Shown piece by piece: positions 1 to 11,893 of a stretch of 64,000 bases of DNA. The stretch spans positions 230,001 to 294,000 of the forward strand of contig CALZFC010000251.1 of assembly GCA_945643635.1 (NCBI GenBank). Reading direction: 5' to 3'. The position numbers and the translations under genes were made by a program. Within the stretch, counting starts at the first letter, position 1; each line of letters starts with the position of its first letter. This stretch comes from Allodiplogaster sudhausi. Lineage: Eukaryota; Nematoda; Chromadorea; Rhabditida; Diplogasteridae. Under the pieces are notes generated by a model that did not search any database, was not told the origin of the DNA, and saw nothing but the letters and a program-made list of their open reading frames with translations.

Positions 1-431
1 CGTTCATCTCGTTGACCGTCCTGCTACTCATCTCATTCACTGTTGTGTCTTGGTGAGTTCATTCCTTTTCAATCACTCACATCACTTTCTTTCTTACTCT
101 CTCTCTCTCACTGTTTCTCTTTATTTCCCACTCTCTCTCTCACTTTCTTTATCTCTCGCCCCTCTCTATATCTCTCGCTCCCACTCTGTCTCTATCTCTC
201 TATCCTTATCTCTCGAGCCTCTCTATATCTCTCGCTCCCACTTTGTCTTTCTCTCTGTCCTTATCTCTCGCCCCTCTCTATATCTCTCTCTCTCACCCTC
301 ACAGCATGACCGGCGACTGGATCACATCGAAGCCGATCGAGGCTCTTATCGGCGTCTTCACCTCCTCTCTCGCGATCATCTCAGCCGCCGGGCTACTCTT
401 TGGAATCGGCGTGCCATACGTGCATCAGGCA

Positions 432-474
<43 letters not shown>

Positions 475-481
475 ATCTCTC

Positions 482-524
<43 letters not shown>

Positions 525-1380
525 TCACTCACTTTCTCACTCTCTCTCGCTCAGTGGTGTCTCTCTCTCTATTCCTTTCTCTCTTTCTCGCGCTCTCTCC
601 CCTTCCTCTTTCTTTCAATCTCTCTCCCTCCTTCATTCTCGCTCTCTCTTATCGTTGTCTTCTCTATTTCAATATCTCTCTCTCTCTCTGTCAGGTCACA
701 GTGATGCCCTTCATCGCGCTCATCATCGGAGTCGACGACGCGTACGTCATGCTTGGCGCGTGGCAGGTAGAGGAGTGGTAGCATGATGGTTGGGTTGATG
801 GGGGGGGGGGGGGGTTGGGGAAAATGGGGGGGGGGGGGTAGAATTGGGGAAGAGGGGTTGGAGGGATAGAGGGGACAGGATATTTTTTTTAGCAGACAAC
901 ATTTATGCTTGTAAAATCTATAAATTTGCAAATAATTGAATAATAAAAAATAAGAAGAAGCTAGACTCCTGTTCTGACCAGAAGTCAAGAGAGCTTTTGC
1001 CTCATGCAGGACACGAAGCGTACGCTTTCTCCAGAGAAGAGGATGGCGCTCGCGCTCGAGGAAGCCGGAACGTCAGTGGTTTTTTCAATGGATATTTTTC
1101 TCACTCTCTCGCTCTGCCTCTCTCTCTCTCTCTATATCACTCTATGTCTCTCCTTGCTTTCTCTCTCTTTCTTTTTTCTCTCTCTCCATATTTCAGTGCC
1201 ATCTCGGTGACTTCGCTCACTTCGGTGCTCTCCTTCGGGATCGGCACGCTGTCATCCACACCAGCCATTGCCATCTTCTGCCGATTCATCGCACTCGCCG
1301 TTGCATTCGACTGGTTCTATCAGGTTAGAGAGAGAGAGAGAGAAAGAGAGAGACCGAGGGAGAAAGAAAGAAAGAGAGCT

Positions 1381-1413
<33 letters not shown>

Positions 1414-4400
1414 TTGAGTAAAAACAAGAGAAATAGACAAGTGAGAGAGAGCGAGAAAGAGTGAAAAGAAAAGGAGGAAAATGAGAAGCTTAATGCATAT
1501 TATTGACAATTGACATAATTGCTGAAGTGTTCTTCTTGGGAAAATTGTTAAAAAAAGATTCGGCATCCATTTAAGGCAACTGAATCAATGAAAATCACCG
1601 TGTCAAACAACACGTGGATTTTTTAATAACTAAAACATTTTTTCAAGTCTCTCTCAATTAGGATAAAATAACGAACGCAAGTACTTCATTTAAAATACAG
1701 TTGTTTTTTGTATTTACTAAAAAAATTTTAAACTTTTTTTTGCTAGCTGACATTTTTCGCCGGCGTCATGGCGCTCGGCGCGCAGCGCGAAGCGGCCGGC
1801 TATCACTGCATCCTCGTGTGGAAGCGCATGCCCAAGGAGGACATTCTGAGGGTTCGTCGGAATATATTTATTAATTAATTCATACTTCAGTTTGATGATG
1901 TGACAACATTACATTGTAAAACTTTCCATTGCAGAATAATAATATGTAGCTTTTCTATTTTAAAGGAGCGAAAAATTCAAGATATATATCTATACACCCC
2001 TTTTTTGTTACCTGACGAGGCGAGATTTAGACAGACGGAATGGAATGTTCGGGAAAAAGAAACTCGATAATAGATTAGAGTAGAGTTTCGTGCTGCTTTC
2101 AAGGAGCACGTAACTGTTTGAATTTTCATATGGCGCATCTCTCTTTATCGCATGCTCTCTCTCTCTCGCTCTCCGCTCACTCTTGTTAGGCAAAAGGGCG
2201 CGAGCTCAAGGCTCTATTAAAATATCTCTTTTTCTGGCAAGTACTTTTTCATCTTTAGCGTTAATATTCTTTTAGTTGCAAACTATTGAGAGAGAGAGAG
2301 AGAGAGAAAAAAAAAGAACTCTATCAAACTTTTGTTTGAGCTTAAGTTCTTTTCCTAGCAGACATTGAGCACTAAACCACGTGTTTGAATTCGCCCCTTT
2401 TTGCCTGACACTAAAAGGGTCTTGACAGGCAAAGCGCGCGGACACCGTGTCGCGGACACGTCGCTTCTTCTCTGACACGTACGCGCCTTTCCTGTGCCAT
2501 CCGGCGACACGAGTCACGCTCATCTTCGTGTACGCCGCCTACATCGCGGCCGCCTTCTACGGCTGCTCGACCCTTGAGGCAAGAGACTATGAACTTATCG
2601 ATCCATGATAGATAAGAGAGAGATAAGAGAGAGAAGAGACGCCAAATAATCGATCTATTTATGACTCATGCAAGGATAAAGACAAAATAGTGCTATGACG
2701 TTTTTGGGAAATTAAAATATACAATGAGAGCGTGAGATTGCGCCTCATGCGCCTGCAACGACATCTGGGTGCCGGTGGATTGCCGAGGCAAGGCTATCAT
2801 TTAGGCCATCTTGAGGTCGGTTGGGCGATCTAGCAGTCGTCATAAATGCGTGCCAAAACATAGAAATTGAATTGAATTAAATTGAATTTCTTTATCGAAT
2901 TTACTGAGAAGATCAAATATAAGAACAATGCAAGTCTAAACGGACGACACGGGGTCAAGCAATTGGGAAAAGAAAATGGAAATAAAGGAGAGGGGGAGAA
3001 AAATAGATCAGATGCATAAATTGGCACAACTACTACGAAACGATGAAAGTGAAAGGGAAGTAACTTGGTGGTCTAGTAAGGAATTCCAATGACGGACAAC
3101 ACGGTAAGAGAGACAAGCACGTCTGGAGCGGAGAGAGCGAAATGGGGGGAAAGAGAGCTTCAAAGAGTGACCACGAAGATTGGAGGAATATCTAAAGGGC
3201 AAATGGAAAAAGCGAGTGGGATCAATTGGAGTGAGCTTTCGCATTATTTTAAACGTTGTGACTAGATCTGTTACACGTCTGCGATGTTCAAGAGATAAGA
3301 GTCCGAGGGATTTCAACCGTTCATGATATGGTAATGGGTTACCTACTCTTTTAAAAATGGATCTAGTATAACTACGCTGAACTTTTTCTAGCAGATTGAC
3401 AAACATCATGGAAGACGGGTTCCAAATCTCAGATGAAGAGTCTAATATAGGTAGAACATACACATTGTAAAGACGAGAAAGAATAGAGAGATTTCGAGTT
3501 TTAAATGAGCGAAGAATATACGAACATCTAGCTGACGGCTTTCTAGCAATTGCACGGATATGATCATTAGGGGAGAGATCAGAATCATAAGTAATACCGA
3601 GGTCCTTGAACGATGAGACGATTGGCAGGGAAACACCTCTAATAGAGAATGAGTAGGTAGGGTGGCTTCCAATTGTCATTACGACAGTCTTATCAAGAGA
3701 TATTCTGAGACCCCATTTAATAGCCCAGGAATCCACAGAATTTAGAGCAGATTGTAAGAGAGATGCATTGTTGTAGGTATAAAGCTTGACATCATCGGCG
3801 TAAATAGTATAATTACAGCCAGAGGGGATACAGTCAACAATTTATTGATATAAATCAGAAATAATAGAGGACCTAGGCATGTACCTTGGTTAACTCCGCT
3901 ATGTATGGAATAGGAAGGTGAGACAGCCTCATCAACAACAACTGACTGCATTCTATTTGAGAGAAACGAATCGAGAAATCGAAGCAGGCTCCCTGATATA
4001 CCAACCTTAGAAAGCTTAAAAAGGAGGTGCTGACGAGGAACTGAGTCAAATGCCTTGCTAAAGTCTATATACGCAACACTAATGTAGTTATTGGAATCTA
4101 AGGTAGAGTGCCAATCATTAAGGGTAGTGAGCTGAGCAGTTGAAACGGAATGTTTTGGCCTTAAGCCAAACTGATATGGAGAGAGGATGGAATTCTCTTC
4201 TAGATAGCAAAGTATTCTACGGGCGATCAAACGTTCCATAACCTTAGACAGAGAACATGTTAGAGATATGGGACGATAATTGGAACAATCCTGACGAGAA
4301 CCTTTTCGTTTATAAACAGGGCGAATCAAAGCGTGGTACTAAACAAGTGGAATAGTACCATGCATCATAATACGGCTGAAGAGAATAGTGAGAGGAGCAG

Positions 4401-7400
4401 TAAGAGAGGCAGCCGCCTTCTTAAGAAATATATATGGGATGCGATCGGGAGAGGTAGAATTACGGTTTGGCAACTTAGAAAGGGCTCTGTAAATTTGGTC
4501 GGAGGAAAATTCAACATAATCAAGACCAGAAAAACTAGGCGAAGGAACATCACTTGGCGGAGGGGGAGAGACACAGAGAGAGTCGAAACAATGCTGAAAA
4601 TAATTAGCAAAAGCCTGCGCCTTATCGGCAGCATTCGTGCAGAGACCGGAGGGGGTACTAATTGGTCCAATCCGGGAGTTCTCCTTAATGCATCCATTAG
4701 AATAACGATAAAATAATCGCATGTTACCCTTGGAAGATATACGAGTCTCTAATTGTCTCCTATAACTGTAAAGGGCTTTCTTAAAATTTCTAGAAGCTAG
4801 CAAGAAAGGAGAGAGACCTAACGAGAACCTTTGGCTGTAAAGATGGTCACAAGTCCGTGCTAGTCTTTGGACACAAGTGGGGAACTTAGGATGTGATCTA
4901 GTTATAATGCGAGATGGGACGAAATTATCTATGGCATGGTGAACCTTTTCTAAAAAGGCCGAATAAAGCAGGTCATTATCACTGATAGAGTTGAACAAAA
5001 TGGACCAATTGATGGAGGACAGAAATAGATTGACACGCTTCCAATCAGTGTTCTTAAAATCACGTACGACGAACGATGAAGGAGTGGGGAGAGATGGAAA
5101 AGAAGCAGAGAAAGAGACAATCGAGTGGTCTAGAGAAGGGAGAGGGGGGAGGACATTGCAGTCACCGACGATAGAATTATCGGTCGAAAGAACTAGGTCA
5201 AGAAGCGATAACTGTCTTGTAGGTGAGGTGAGTGAGTGAGAATAACATAGAGACAGCAGAGAATCAGAGGACGTAGAGAGAGCGGAAGAGGCAGAGGAGG
5301 AGAGAGAATGGCACGCGTTCCAGTCAATTTCAGGACAGGTAAGATCTCCGACAATGATATGATTAAAATTTCCCATATCCAAGATAGAGTTGTGAATAAC
5401 ATCTAAGCAGGCATCAAAGTCGCCTAAAGGGCATGAGGGGCTCCTATAAGTGCAGTGAAACACGGTAGTAAACGAGTCAGCGGTAATTGCAACAGAAACT
5501 AGTTGGCAGTAAATGCCGAAGGAAATAGAGTGAACTAGATAAGATGTAAAGTAAGATTCAATTAGAATACAGACGCCACCTCCAAAATTATCGCACATTC
5601 TATCAGTTCGATAAACATTAAAATTTGAGTTGAGAGAGAGCATTGCGTCGGAAACAGAATCGGGGGTTGCCCAGGTTTCAGTAAGAAAAAGTACGTTAAT
5701 CTTATGGCGAGCGCAAAAGTGATCTAGCAGGGGAATTTTTCGGCCAACTGATCTAATATTGATAAGAGCACATGATACAAAAGAACTTTTGGAAAAAGAA
5801 GACGAGAGAAAAGAGGATGAGGCTGAATGGGGAGCTACCTAGTGAGATATAATGGGGATAGATGGAGGATTTGGCTGACTGCTTGACGGTGAGAGAGCAC
5901 TCGGGTCTGCCATCTGCTGATCTGACGGCGAGCCCGTGATCGACTCGAGTGCGTTGAACCGGCCCAGCTTTTGACTCGCCCGTGCTGCTCTCGGCCGTCG
6001 TGGCTCCGCTTGCTGGTGCTGCTGCTGCCTCTGCTTCCACCGCGCCGGCGCGTGACCGAGCGGCCACCACGCACCGAAGTGGATGCGGAAGGGAAGCGCT
6101 GCTGCTGTTGCTGCTGGCGCCTCTCGAGTGCAGCTCTGCTACGCGGCGGTAGCTCTCTCGGGTTGCGGAGACGGCAGACTCGGAGATCACGCACTATGTA
6201 CTCGAGGTGACCAGCAGCTGCGTTGCGGCGGCCGCAGTCTCGCCTCAGGTCCGCGTCGTACTCGAGTTGTTGCTGGGTGTAGTCCGGCCGGGCATAGATG
6301 TGAGGAGTGGTGGCGATGAGAGGGAGGCAGCGACTCTCTTTGACATGAGAGAGGAAGAGGTCTCGCATCTTCTGATCCGAGAATTGGATCTTCAGCGGCC
6401 GGGGACGTGAAGAATTCGCCGGGCGAGTAGCCGGATGGCGGTGAAAGGTGATGCCGACGAGAGTCGAGGCGTCGGGGGAGAGGAGAGGCCGGAGAGCTTC
6501 CGTCTTCGAGCACTGCAGGATGGAGACGAGAGTGGAGTGGTCACTCTCGGCTGTCTCCTCTTCGTTGTTCTTCTCGTCGAGGCCGACGATAACGGCGCGG
6601 GTGGCCTTGTCCCTGATGAGCGGCTCCGATTCCATTGTGCGTGCCACGGCCGATGCCACGGCGGCATAGGAGAGGGGGCCAGAAGAGGACGGATGTGACT
6701 GGGGGGAGGAGACGATGTTGACCAGACACTCGGTCAGGCGGTCGAAAGACTCGGTAAAACGAGCCACGAGAAGGGAATTCTGCTCATTCAGCGAGACGCG
6801 GAAGGCATCGAGCTTCTTGTCGAGAGTCGCGAGGACGGCTTCGGTGACTCGCTCGGCAACGACGCTGACGAGGTCGGGGGAGAGAGTTGGGGAGGATGGT
6901 TGATTCTTGGTTTTGCCCATTTGGTGAGAGAGGCGATGAGAGAGCAGCCACCTCTCACCTGAGCTGGATGCACGTATGAAACGAGTAGTACTCTATAAAA
7001 CAAGATCTAGAGAGCAAAACTGTAAGTATTTAAAGAATTTAGTTCCTTATTCCATCAGTGTGAATCTATAGATGAAAACAACGGTTTACATCTATACATA
7101 CATATGTACATACATATATAGTATATAGATGAAAACCGTTGAGAAATACGGAGTATATTCGGACTCTGTTTCTCTCCAGCCGAACCTGACGCCTTCTCGT
7201 TTGGTCGTCGACGACTCGCCCCTCGTGCACTATCTCAATCTGGCAGAGAGCAAGATATGGGCCGAGGGACTCATCGGACGCGTCTACGTCAACCGAGCGC
7301 CCGACTTTGTCGCGCATCCAGAGCAGGTTTAAAGATCGCCAAAAACTCACGTTTGAATTCGCGCCTTTTTGCCTGACTCAAGGGCGAGAGGCCATGTGAG

Positions 7401-8849
7401 GCTACAATGATCTGGAGAGTTCAAATATATCACGGTTGTCGTTTAGGCTCCCTTAGTCTTCTCACGGATTGTTATGTGATTCTTGACAGATTGGACCGAA
7501 TATTTGGAACTTTGTTAGGGAAATTAAAGATAATGGGAAATTTAATGATTGATTGATTTATTGATCGGTTTAACTAGATCGAACGGATGTACTCCTTTAT
7601 CGCCGAGCTCGAGGCAACACCCTACTCGATGGGCCGCAACTCCACGTCGGTCTGGCTCCGTGACTTTGACAACTATCGGTTTGTAAATAATTTGTTTTTT
7701 CTTGTAATTTTATTGCCATAAAAACATTGTAATAAGAATATATTATATTATTAATTTTCTACTATCTTTCTTACTATTTTGTATATACTTTTTATTAGCT
7801 AGGCTATTATTTTCTTAATATTTATAACAGCTTCCAAAAAAAATTTGAATGAATGAATTTTAATTAATTAATTATAAATTCAGAAAGTTCTTCGCCGATG
7901 ACGACGGCCGCTTCTACGAGACGCTCCGCGCCTTCCTCGGCGTCTCCTTCAACAGCCACTGGAACTCGACGCTAAAGTGGGCGCAGCGGCCGGGCGGAAA
8001 AGTAAGTATAAAACAATTGTATTAAATCAATCATTAATTTTGTTTTTTTTTTTGCAAAAGGGATCATATGTATTATCAAAAGCATAATCAAAAGCCCAGA
8101 ACTGGGTTTGTGAAGAGAAGAAAGAGGCGTGCGCATCGGTGAAGAGAGCGGGGGCGGGGGCTAAGGATGGGCAAAAACTGCCCTGGCCGGCCCGGGCCGG
8201 CCATCCCTGGCGGGGATATAGGCACAACAGCATCATATTCACAGCTGTTATTCTTGTATTGTTAGTGGAAAGAATCGGCATCTATATGGTATCTACTTAA
8301 ATTAGAATAAACATTTGCCCCTTTTTTCAGCAGGGCGAGCTTTACGTCGAGAAGTTCATGTTCACGACCGCCTTTAAGATCGCCAACTGGGACGTCCGCA
8401 CGTCGCTGCTGCTCAAGTGGCGCAACATCACCAGCAAGTACACATACATATATAAAAGTTTTTTTTAAACTTAAACTTAGACTGTGAATAAATTAAATCC
8501 ACACATTGTTTTAGCTTCATTCTTTATTTTTGATTATGGTATCATTTTGGTATAGAAAAAGAAAGAAGTTCTACAGGTATCGCGACTTTGAGGCGCTTGT
8601 CTTTGATGAGAATAATTTCTACAGCGATCAGGCAAGACGTATTTTAAGATTACTTTATTCATATTTTATATACATTTATTTATTTCTGAGTCTTAACAAT
8701 ATGTAGCAAGGAAACAATCGGGTAAAGAGAGACGAAAAATACAGATGCTCGAGCTGAAGACGACAACGTTGCAGTCACTCGGCACGGCCATCCTCACACT
8801 TATCTCCGTGTGCATTCTCTTCGTCGCAGAATCATCCATCGTCTTTTGG

Positions 8850-8887
<38 letters not shown>

Positions 8888-9713
8888 TGAGATAGGAGAT
8901 GGAGAACCAGAGATGGGGAATGAGAGAGGGATCAAATGAGATAGAGAGTGATAATCTTTAATCGAAGAAAATGTCAAGGTCGTCTTCACTCTCATCTCGA
9001 TGGACATTGGCACTGCCGGCTTCCTCTCGCTCTGGGGAGCCGATCTCGACCCGACTACCGTAGTTAACATTCTGGTCAGAAGAGTTGCTTCGGGACCAAT
9101 AGTCATCTTTGAATACTTATTTGTTTAGATGAGCATTGGGCAATGCATCGACTTTGCTACTCACGTTGGCTACCGTATCTATCGCTCCGAGTGTCGGGAC
9201 CCGGACGAGCGGATCAAGGACGCGCTCGGTGCCATCGGATGGCCAGTCATGCAGGGTGGCCTGTCGACGCTTCTTGGTTTGCCTCTCTCTCTATTTCTCT
9301 CCTTCTCTCTCTGTTTTTCTCCTTCTCTCTTTCGATCTCTCTCACTCTCTTTGCTCTCTCGTTCTCTCTATGTTTCTGTTTCTCTCGCTGCCTAACTCTC
9401 TCTCTTTCTCTCTCTCACTTTGCCGATATCTATGGAAATCTCTCTCTCTGTCTCCTCTTTCTCTCTCATTCTTCCTTTCTCTCTCTCACTCTGTTCTCTC
9501 TCCCTCTTTGACTCTGTATGACTCTCTCTTAAATATTCAGCCATAACCGTGATGATCGTGGTTCCCTCGAACGCAGTCCGAATGTTCGCCCGCACCTGTG
9601 TCCTTGTCGTGGCCACGGGCCTTTTCCACGGCCTCGCCGTCCTCCCAGCCGTCATAAGGACATTTGCATCGCATGCCAAGGCACACCAGCCGATTGCGCA
9701 TCATGAAGAGTGA
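1..9713 (+). CDS. Patched-related (PTR) family membrane protein, 3' part
   Basis: Sixteen exons: <1-52, 305-419, 695-766, 1010-1071, 1197-1323, 1747-1851, 2429-2578, 7180-7326, 7578-7678, 7884-8001, 8331-8437, 8577-8631, 8745-8849, 8979-9074, 9129-9276, 9541-9713 (TGA). Every junction keeps frame, giving about 575 residues; the 5' end is outside the window. The sterol-sensing-domain helix with GVDDAYVML is encoded at 695-766, followed by the conserved PEKRMALALEEAG and TSLTSVLSFGIG blocks. A second RND-type helix block, QCIDFATHVGYRIY, lies at 9129-9276, and the protein ends HHEE. PTR proteins are multi-pass relatives of Patched/Dispatched, expanded in nematodes and linked to cuticle, moulting and sterol- or lipid-related transport. 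Two introns (from 2579 and 8632) appear to use GC donors (GCAAGA). The 4.6-kb intron 2579-7179 holds an antisense retrotransposon. The family call is firm; the individual orthologue is not assigned. Confidence 0.88.
430..690 (+). repeat. (CT)n tracts in PTR intron
   Basis: Long interrupted TCTC tracts fill the intron 420-694 and end at the acceptor TCTGTCAG. Similar CT tracts fill introns 53-304, 1072-1196 and 9277-9540, and act as oversized polypyrimidine tracts on the sense strand. They create spurious Ser/Leu-rich open frames that are not genes. Confidence 0.9.
800..838 (+). repeat. Poly-G runs in PTR intron
   Basis: Two nearby runs of about 14 and 10 G residues separated by TTGGGGAAAATG, with further G runs downstream to 880. 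They lie inside the 767-1009 intron and could form G-quadruplexes in transcript and DNA. No coding content is seen. Confidence 0.7.
1324..1460 (+). repeat. (GA)n tract
   Basis: GA-rich microsatellite immediately after the donor at 1324 in the PTR gene. The intron begins with GA repeats while neighbouring introns end in CT repeats. No coding signal. Confidence 0.85.
3008..5830 (-). pseudogene. Retrotransposon ORF2: AP-endonuclease and reverse transcriptase, disrupted
   Basis: Read from high to low coordinates. The endonuclease region has NIRSVGRKIPLLDH, LFLTETW, GGGVCILI, VGDLTCPEIDW and LDHSIVSF. RT follows with NYRPISLTCSLSKVMERL, motif A YIDFSKAFDSVP, motif B GVNQGTCLGPLLFLIYIN and motif C YADD (about 3790-3802). 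The C-terminal region has the usual LSYRVVRHWNSLL block. Breaks: TAG at 4339-4341 between the endonuclease/RT linker and the fingers, and a one-base shift near 3835 between motifs B and C. The endonuclease D-x-N motif reads GDLT, so the Asn is replaced. The motif-B sequence is also diverged from the usual PQGS. The first in-frame Met (5643) lies inside the endonuclease, so ORF2 has no evident AUG of its own. It is very likely inactive. Confidence 0.85.
5835..6920 (-). CDS. Retrotransposon ORF1 (gag-like, coiled-coil and basic C-terminus)
   Basis: Open frame of 361 codons beginning MGKTKNQPSS and ending at a TAG at 5835. The N-terminal 90 residues are helix-prone with regular hydrophobic spacing (VVAERVTEAVLATLDKKLDA), which suggests a coiled coil. 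The middle (residues about 110-240) resembles the RRM-like fold common in LINE ORF1 proteins. The C-terminal third has a polyglutamine run and many Arg/Ser residues suited to RNA binding. ORF2 follows with almost no spacing. The role in the RNP is inferred from position and composition; no CCHC zinc knuckle was found. The frame is uninterrupted although ORF2 is not. Confidence 0.72.
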   Translation of the reverse strand: MGKTKNQPSSPTLSPDLVSVVAERVTEAVLATLDKKLDAFRVSLNEQNSLLVARFTESFDRLTECLVNIVSSPQSHPSSSGPLSYAAVASAVARTMESEPLIRDKATRAVIVGLDEKNNEEETAESDHSTLVSILQCSKTEALRPLLSPDASTLVGITFHRHPATRPANSSRPRPLKIQFSDQKMRDLFLSHVKESRCLPLIATTPHIYARPDYTQQQLEYDADLRRDCGRRNAAAGHLEYIVRDLRVCRLRNPRELPPRSRAALERRQQQQQQRFPSASTSVRGGRSVTRRRGGSRGSSSTSKRSHDGREQHGRVKSWAGSTHSSRSRARRQISRWQTRVLSHRQAVSQILHLSPLYLTR

Positions 9714-9719
9714 CGGGAG

Positions 9720-9823
9720 AGAGGGGGGAGAGAGAGAGAGAAAAAGAGAGAGAGAGAGGAGAGAGAGAGAGGAAGAGAGAGAGAAAGAGCTGGGAAAGTG
9801 AGAAAGAGTGGGGAGAGATAGAG

Positions 9824-9861
<38 letters not shown>

Positions 9862-9905
9862 CGAGGTAGAGAGAAAAGAGGGAGAGAACATGAGAGAAAG
9901 AAAGA
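9720..9905 (+). repeat. (GA)n tract 3' of the PTR gene
   Basis: GA-rich low-complexity DNA begins seven bases after the PTR stop codon, so it would form most of the 3' UTR. Open frames on either strand here are artefacts of the repeat. Confidence 0.85.
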
Positions 9906-10004
9906 GGAGACGGCAGAAAATTGAGATCGGGAGAGAATTTCAAACACAAATTGTCGAATAGATTTCGTCCTTTTTTCTTTGTTTCCGACTATAATTGTGC
10001 ATTT

Positions 10005-10010
10005 AATAAA
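10005..10010 (+). terminator. Putative poly(A) signal of the PTR gene
   Basis: AATAAA about 290 bases after the PTR stop codon, in AT-rich DNA just past a GA-rich tract (9720-9910). This is the first canonical hexamer downstream of the stop. Confidence 0.45.
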
Positions 10011-10320
10011 TAATGCAATAATTCGGGTAGAAAACCAAAACTTTCAATTTCATATCTTGTTTATAAAATTACCATCACTCTTGAGTCTTTTTATTTGTTG
10101 ATAAAACTCGTGATATCCTTTTATCATAGCATAAAATGGTTCAAAGAAAGTAAATTACGCGCAAAGGCGAAACGACGAAACCGACCTTAGAGTGATAAAG
10201 GGAGCTAGCTGGGAACTAGATCATTTCTCTCTCAAACCTTCACGCGATAGTCTGCCTTAACAATCGAGTGTTCGGCTTCCTAATGCCTCTCAGAGCGGTT
10301 TCATTTTTTTATGTATAATT

Positions 10321-10600
10321 ATTCCTGCCCTTGCGCTAATTTTATCTAGTATTCACCAACACATTTTCTTCGTCTTATAATTACTGTTACTATACTGTTC
10401 TCACCAAGTGCTGAGTTATTCGTGCCGTAATTGGAGTACAAGTGAAAGCTTCATGGAAAGCTACCGCAAGTGCCTGCGCATCTGCGCCCGGATCCGATTC
10501 AGGAACGAGCCATGCTGCATGCCCTTGCAAATTCCAAATTCCTTCTTCATCGACGGCTGCATTAACAGGTTCTTATTCATTTCTACTTGTATCCCATTTC
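10321..10600 (+). repeat. Dispersed repeat, copy 1
   Basis: About 270 bp closely matching 13651-13912 in the same orientation. Shared blocks include TTCTCACCAAGTGCTGA, AAGCTTCATGGAAAGCTACC, GAACGAGCCATGCTGCATGC and CCAAATTCCTTCTTCAT. The short open frame across this copy is interrupted in the second copy, so no protein is supported. Confidence 0.75.
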
Positions 10601-10659
10601 AAGTGATTTCCTCTTATCATGACGAATTCGATGCTATACTCCTGGACCCCTGGCCGCTA

Positions 10660-11465
10660 ATTGAGAGCGGTACTGTATATGCGCTATTCTTCAAACATAT
10701 CTTGTTTCGATTCTCCCAGAATGCTCTAGTTGGTGGGTGCATTATAAAGTACGGCCATGTTTGACATGAATGGCTACTTTCTAGTCTACAATTCGTTGTG
10801 TTTTAGTTACCAATTCTCATACCTTAAAATTACTTTTCTGTTGGTGTAAGCGCCCCAAAAAAGATCCATTTGGAGAGCGGTACATGAAATCTGTCGATGT
10901 TTAGATTAAGATAAAAGAGAGCGAGAGAGAGTAGAGAGTAAGAGGGAGAGAGAGAGAGGAGAGAGTAAGAGGGAAAGAGAGAGAGAGGAGAAGTGCTAAA
11001 GAGAGAGAGAGGAGGCCAGGAGTGAGGAGAGGAACATTAAAAGAGTACAGAGCGAGAGAGAGAGAGAGAGATGCAGAGAGAGACAGAGAGAGAGGGAGGA
11101 ATGAGGAAAGAGACAGGGTATAGGATGGGAGAAGGCAGGAGGAGAGAAGCGAGGAGAGAGAGAGACACAGAGAGAGTGGAGATAATAGTTCTCAATATTG
11201 TTTTAGTTTTGTTCCCCCACGATGGCTATTACAGAATTAATGTAAAAAACACTCGCAGGATATCTTTCTTATTGCTAGTTATGTTTAAACTGTCCGGTTA
11301 TGAAAGCATCCATAATACAGTTTGTTAAAAAGTATGTCATTATACATTTCATAAAGGGCCGGACTTTAAAATTCGCCCACTAACTAGAGCATACTAATTG
11401 TAAGCGAATCGAAACAAGATATTTTTGAAGAATAGCGCAAACAACATCGGATTCGCCAAGATAAG
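10660..11465. repeat. Imperfect inverted repeat with GA-rich core
   Basis: The left arm (about 10670-10758) contains GCGCTATTCTTCAAACATAT and CTCTAGTTGGTGGG. The right arm (about 11352-11440) has the reverse complement with a few mismatches and one short indel. The 590-bp interior is GA-rich (10915-11180) and has no gene. It is compatible with a non-autonomous inverted-repeat element; no target duplication was recognised. Confidence 0.6.
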
Positions 11466-11893
11466 AGATCTCTAACGGTATATCGGTCACTTAAAATGGG
11501 CAAAATTGGACAGAGTTACAACGTGCAGCGCAAATATAATAGAAAGAGAAAATAAAAACTAAAAAGGATGCGAAAGCATTGAAACTTTTTAAAATAAAAA
11601 AGAGAGATATATGGAAGAGATAAACGAGCTAGAGATGTATGTACTGTCAAAAATCTCATTAGGTACTCTATGCCAATCATTCTGTACTCTATTTGACAGG
11701 AAATATTTTAAACTCTTTTTTCAACATACATAATTTGTCATCTTTAATCGATGGGCTCTAGTGGCAGTTACAGGGAGAAGACAAAATATTGACTTGGGAT
11801 CGAAATCAATGGAGCTTGTGAATATCTTATATATTATATGGTTTAAAAAAAAATATTTTGTAAAAAAAAACTCATTGTAGCATACATACATAC

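Larger units (their letters stand above)
2855..6990 (-). mobile_element. Non-LTR (LINE-type) retrotransposon, Jockey/CR1-like, degenerate
   Basis: A nearly full-length two-ORF LINE lies antisense inside the PTR intron 2579-7179. Its 5' end is near 6990, just upstream of ORF1. Its 3' end is near 2855, where the minus strand ends in TTCAATT-type short repeats. ORF1 (6920-5835) is intact. ORF2 (about 5830-3008) carries an AP-endonuclease, reverse transcriptase and C-terminal region, but is broken by an in-frame TAG at 4339-4341 and a one-base frame change near 3835. Other 3' pieces of related elements occur at 40246-41430, 41930-42120 and 54170-54420. The clade assignment rests only on domain order and motif style. 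Confidence 0.88.

Noticed and set aside
43..786. Overlapping Ser/Leu-rich open frames of up to 243 codons
   Set aside because: They read through (CT)n intron sequence; the real PTR exons 305-419 and 695-766 account for the coding signal.
5971..6903. Several plus-strand open frames of 60-90 codons
   Set aside because: They are shadows of the intact minus-strand retrotransposon ORF1.
9129..9546. ORFs reading through 9277-9540 as part of the PTR protein
   Set aside because: The sequence is a CT tract; splicing 9276 to 9541 restores the conserved ITVMIVVPSNAV helix in phase.
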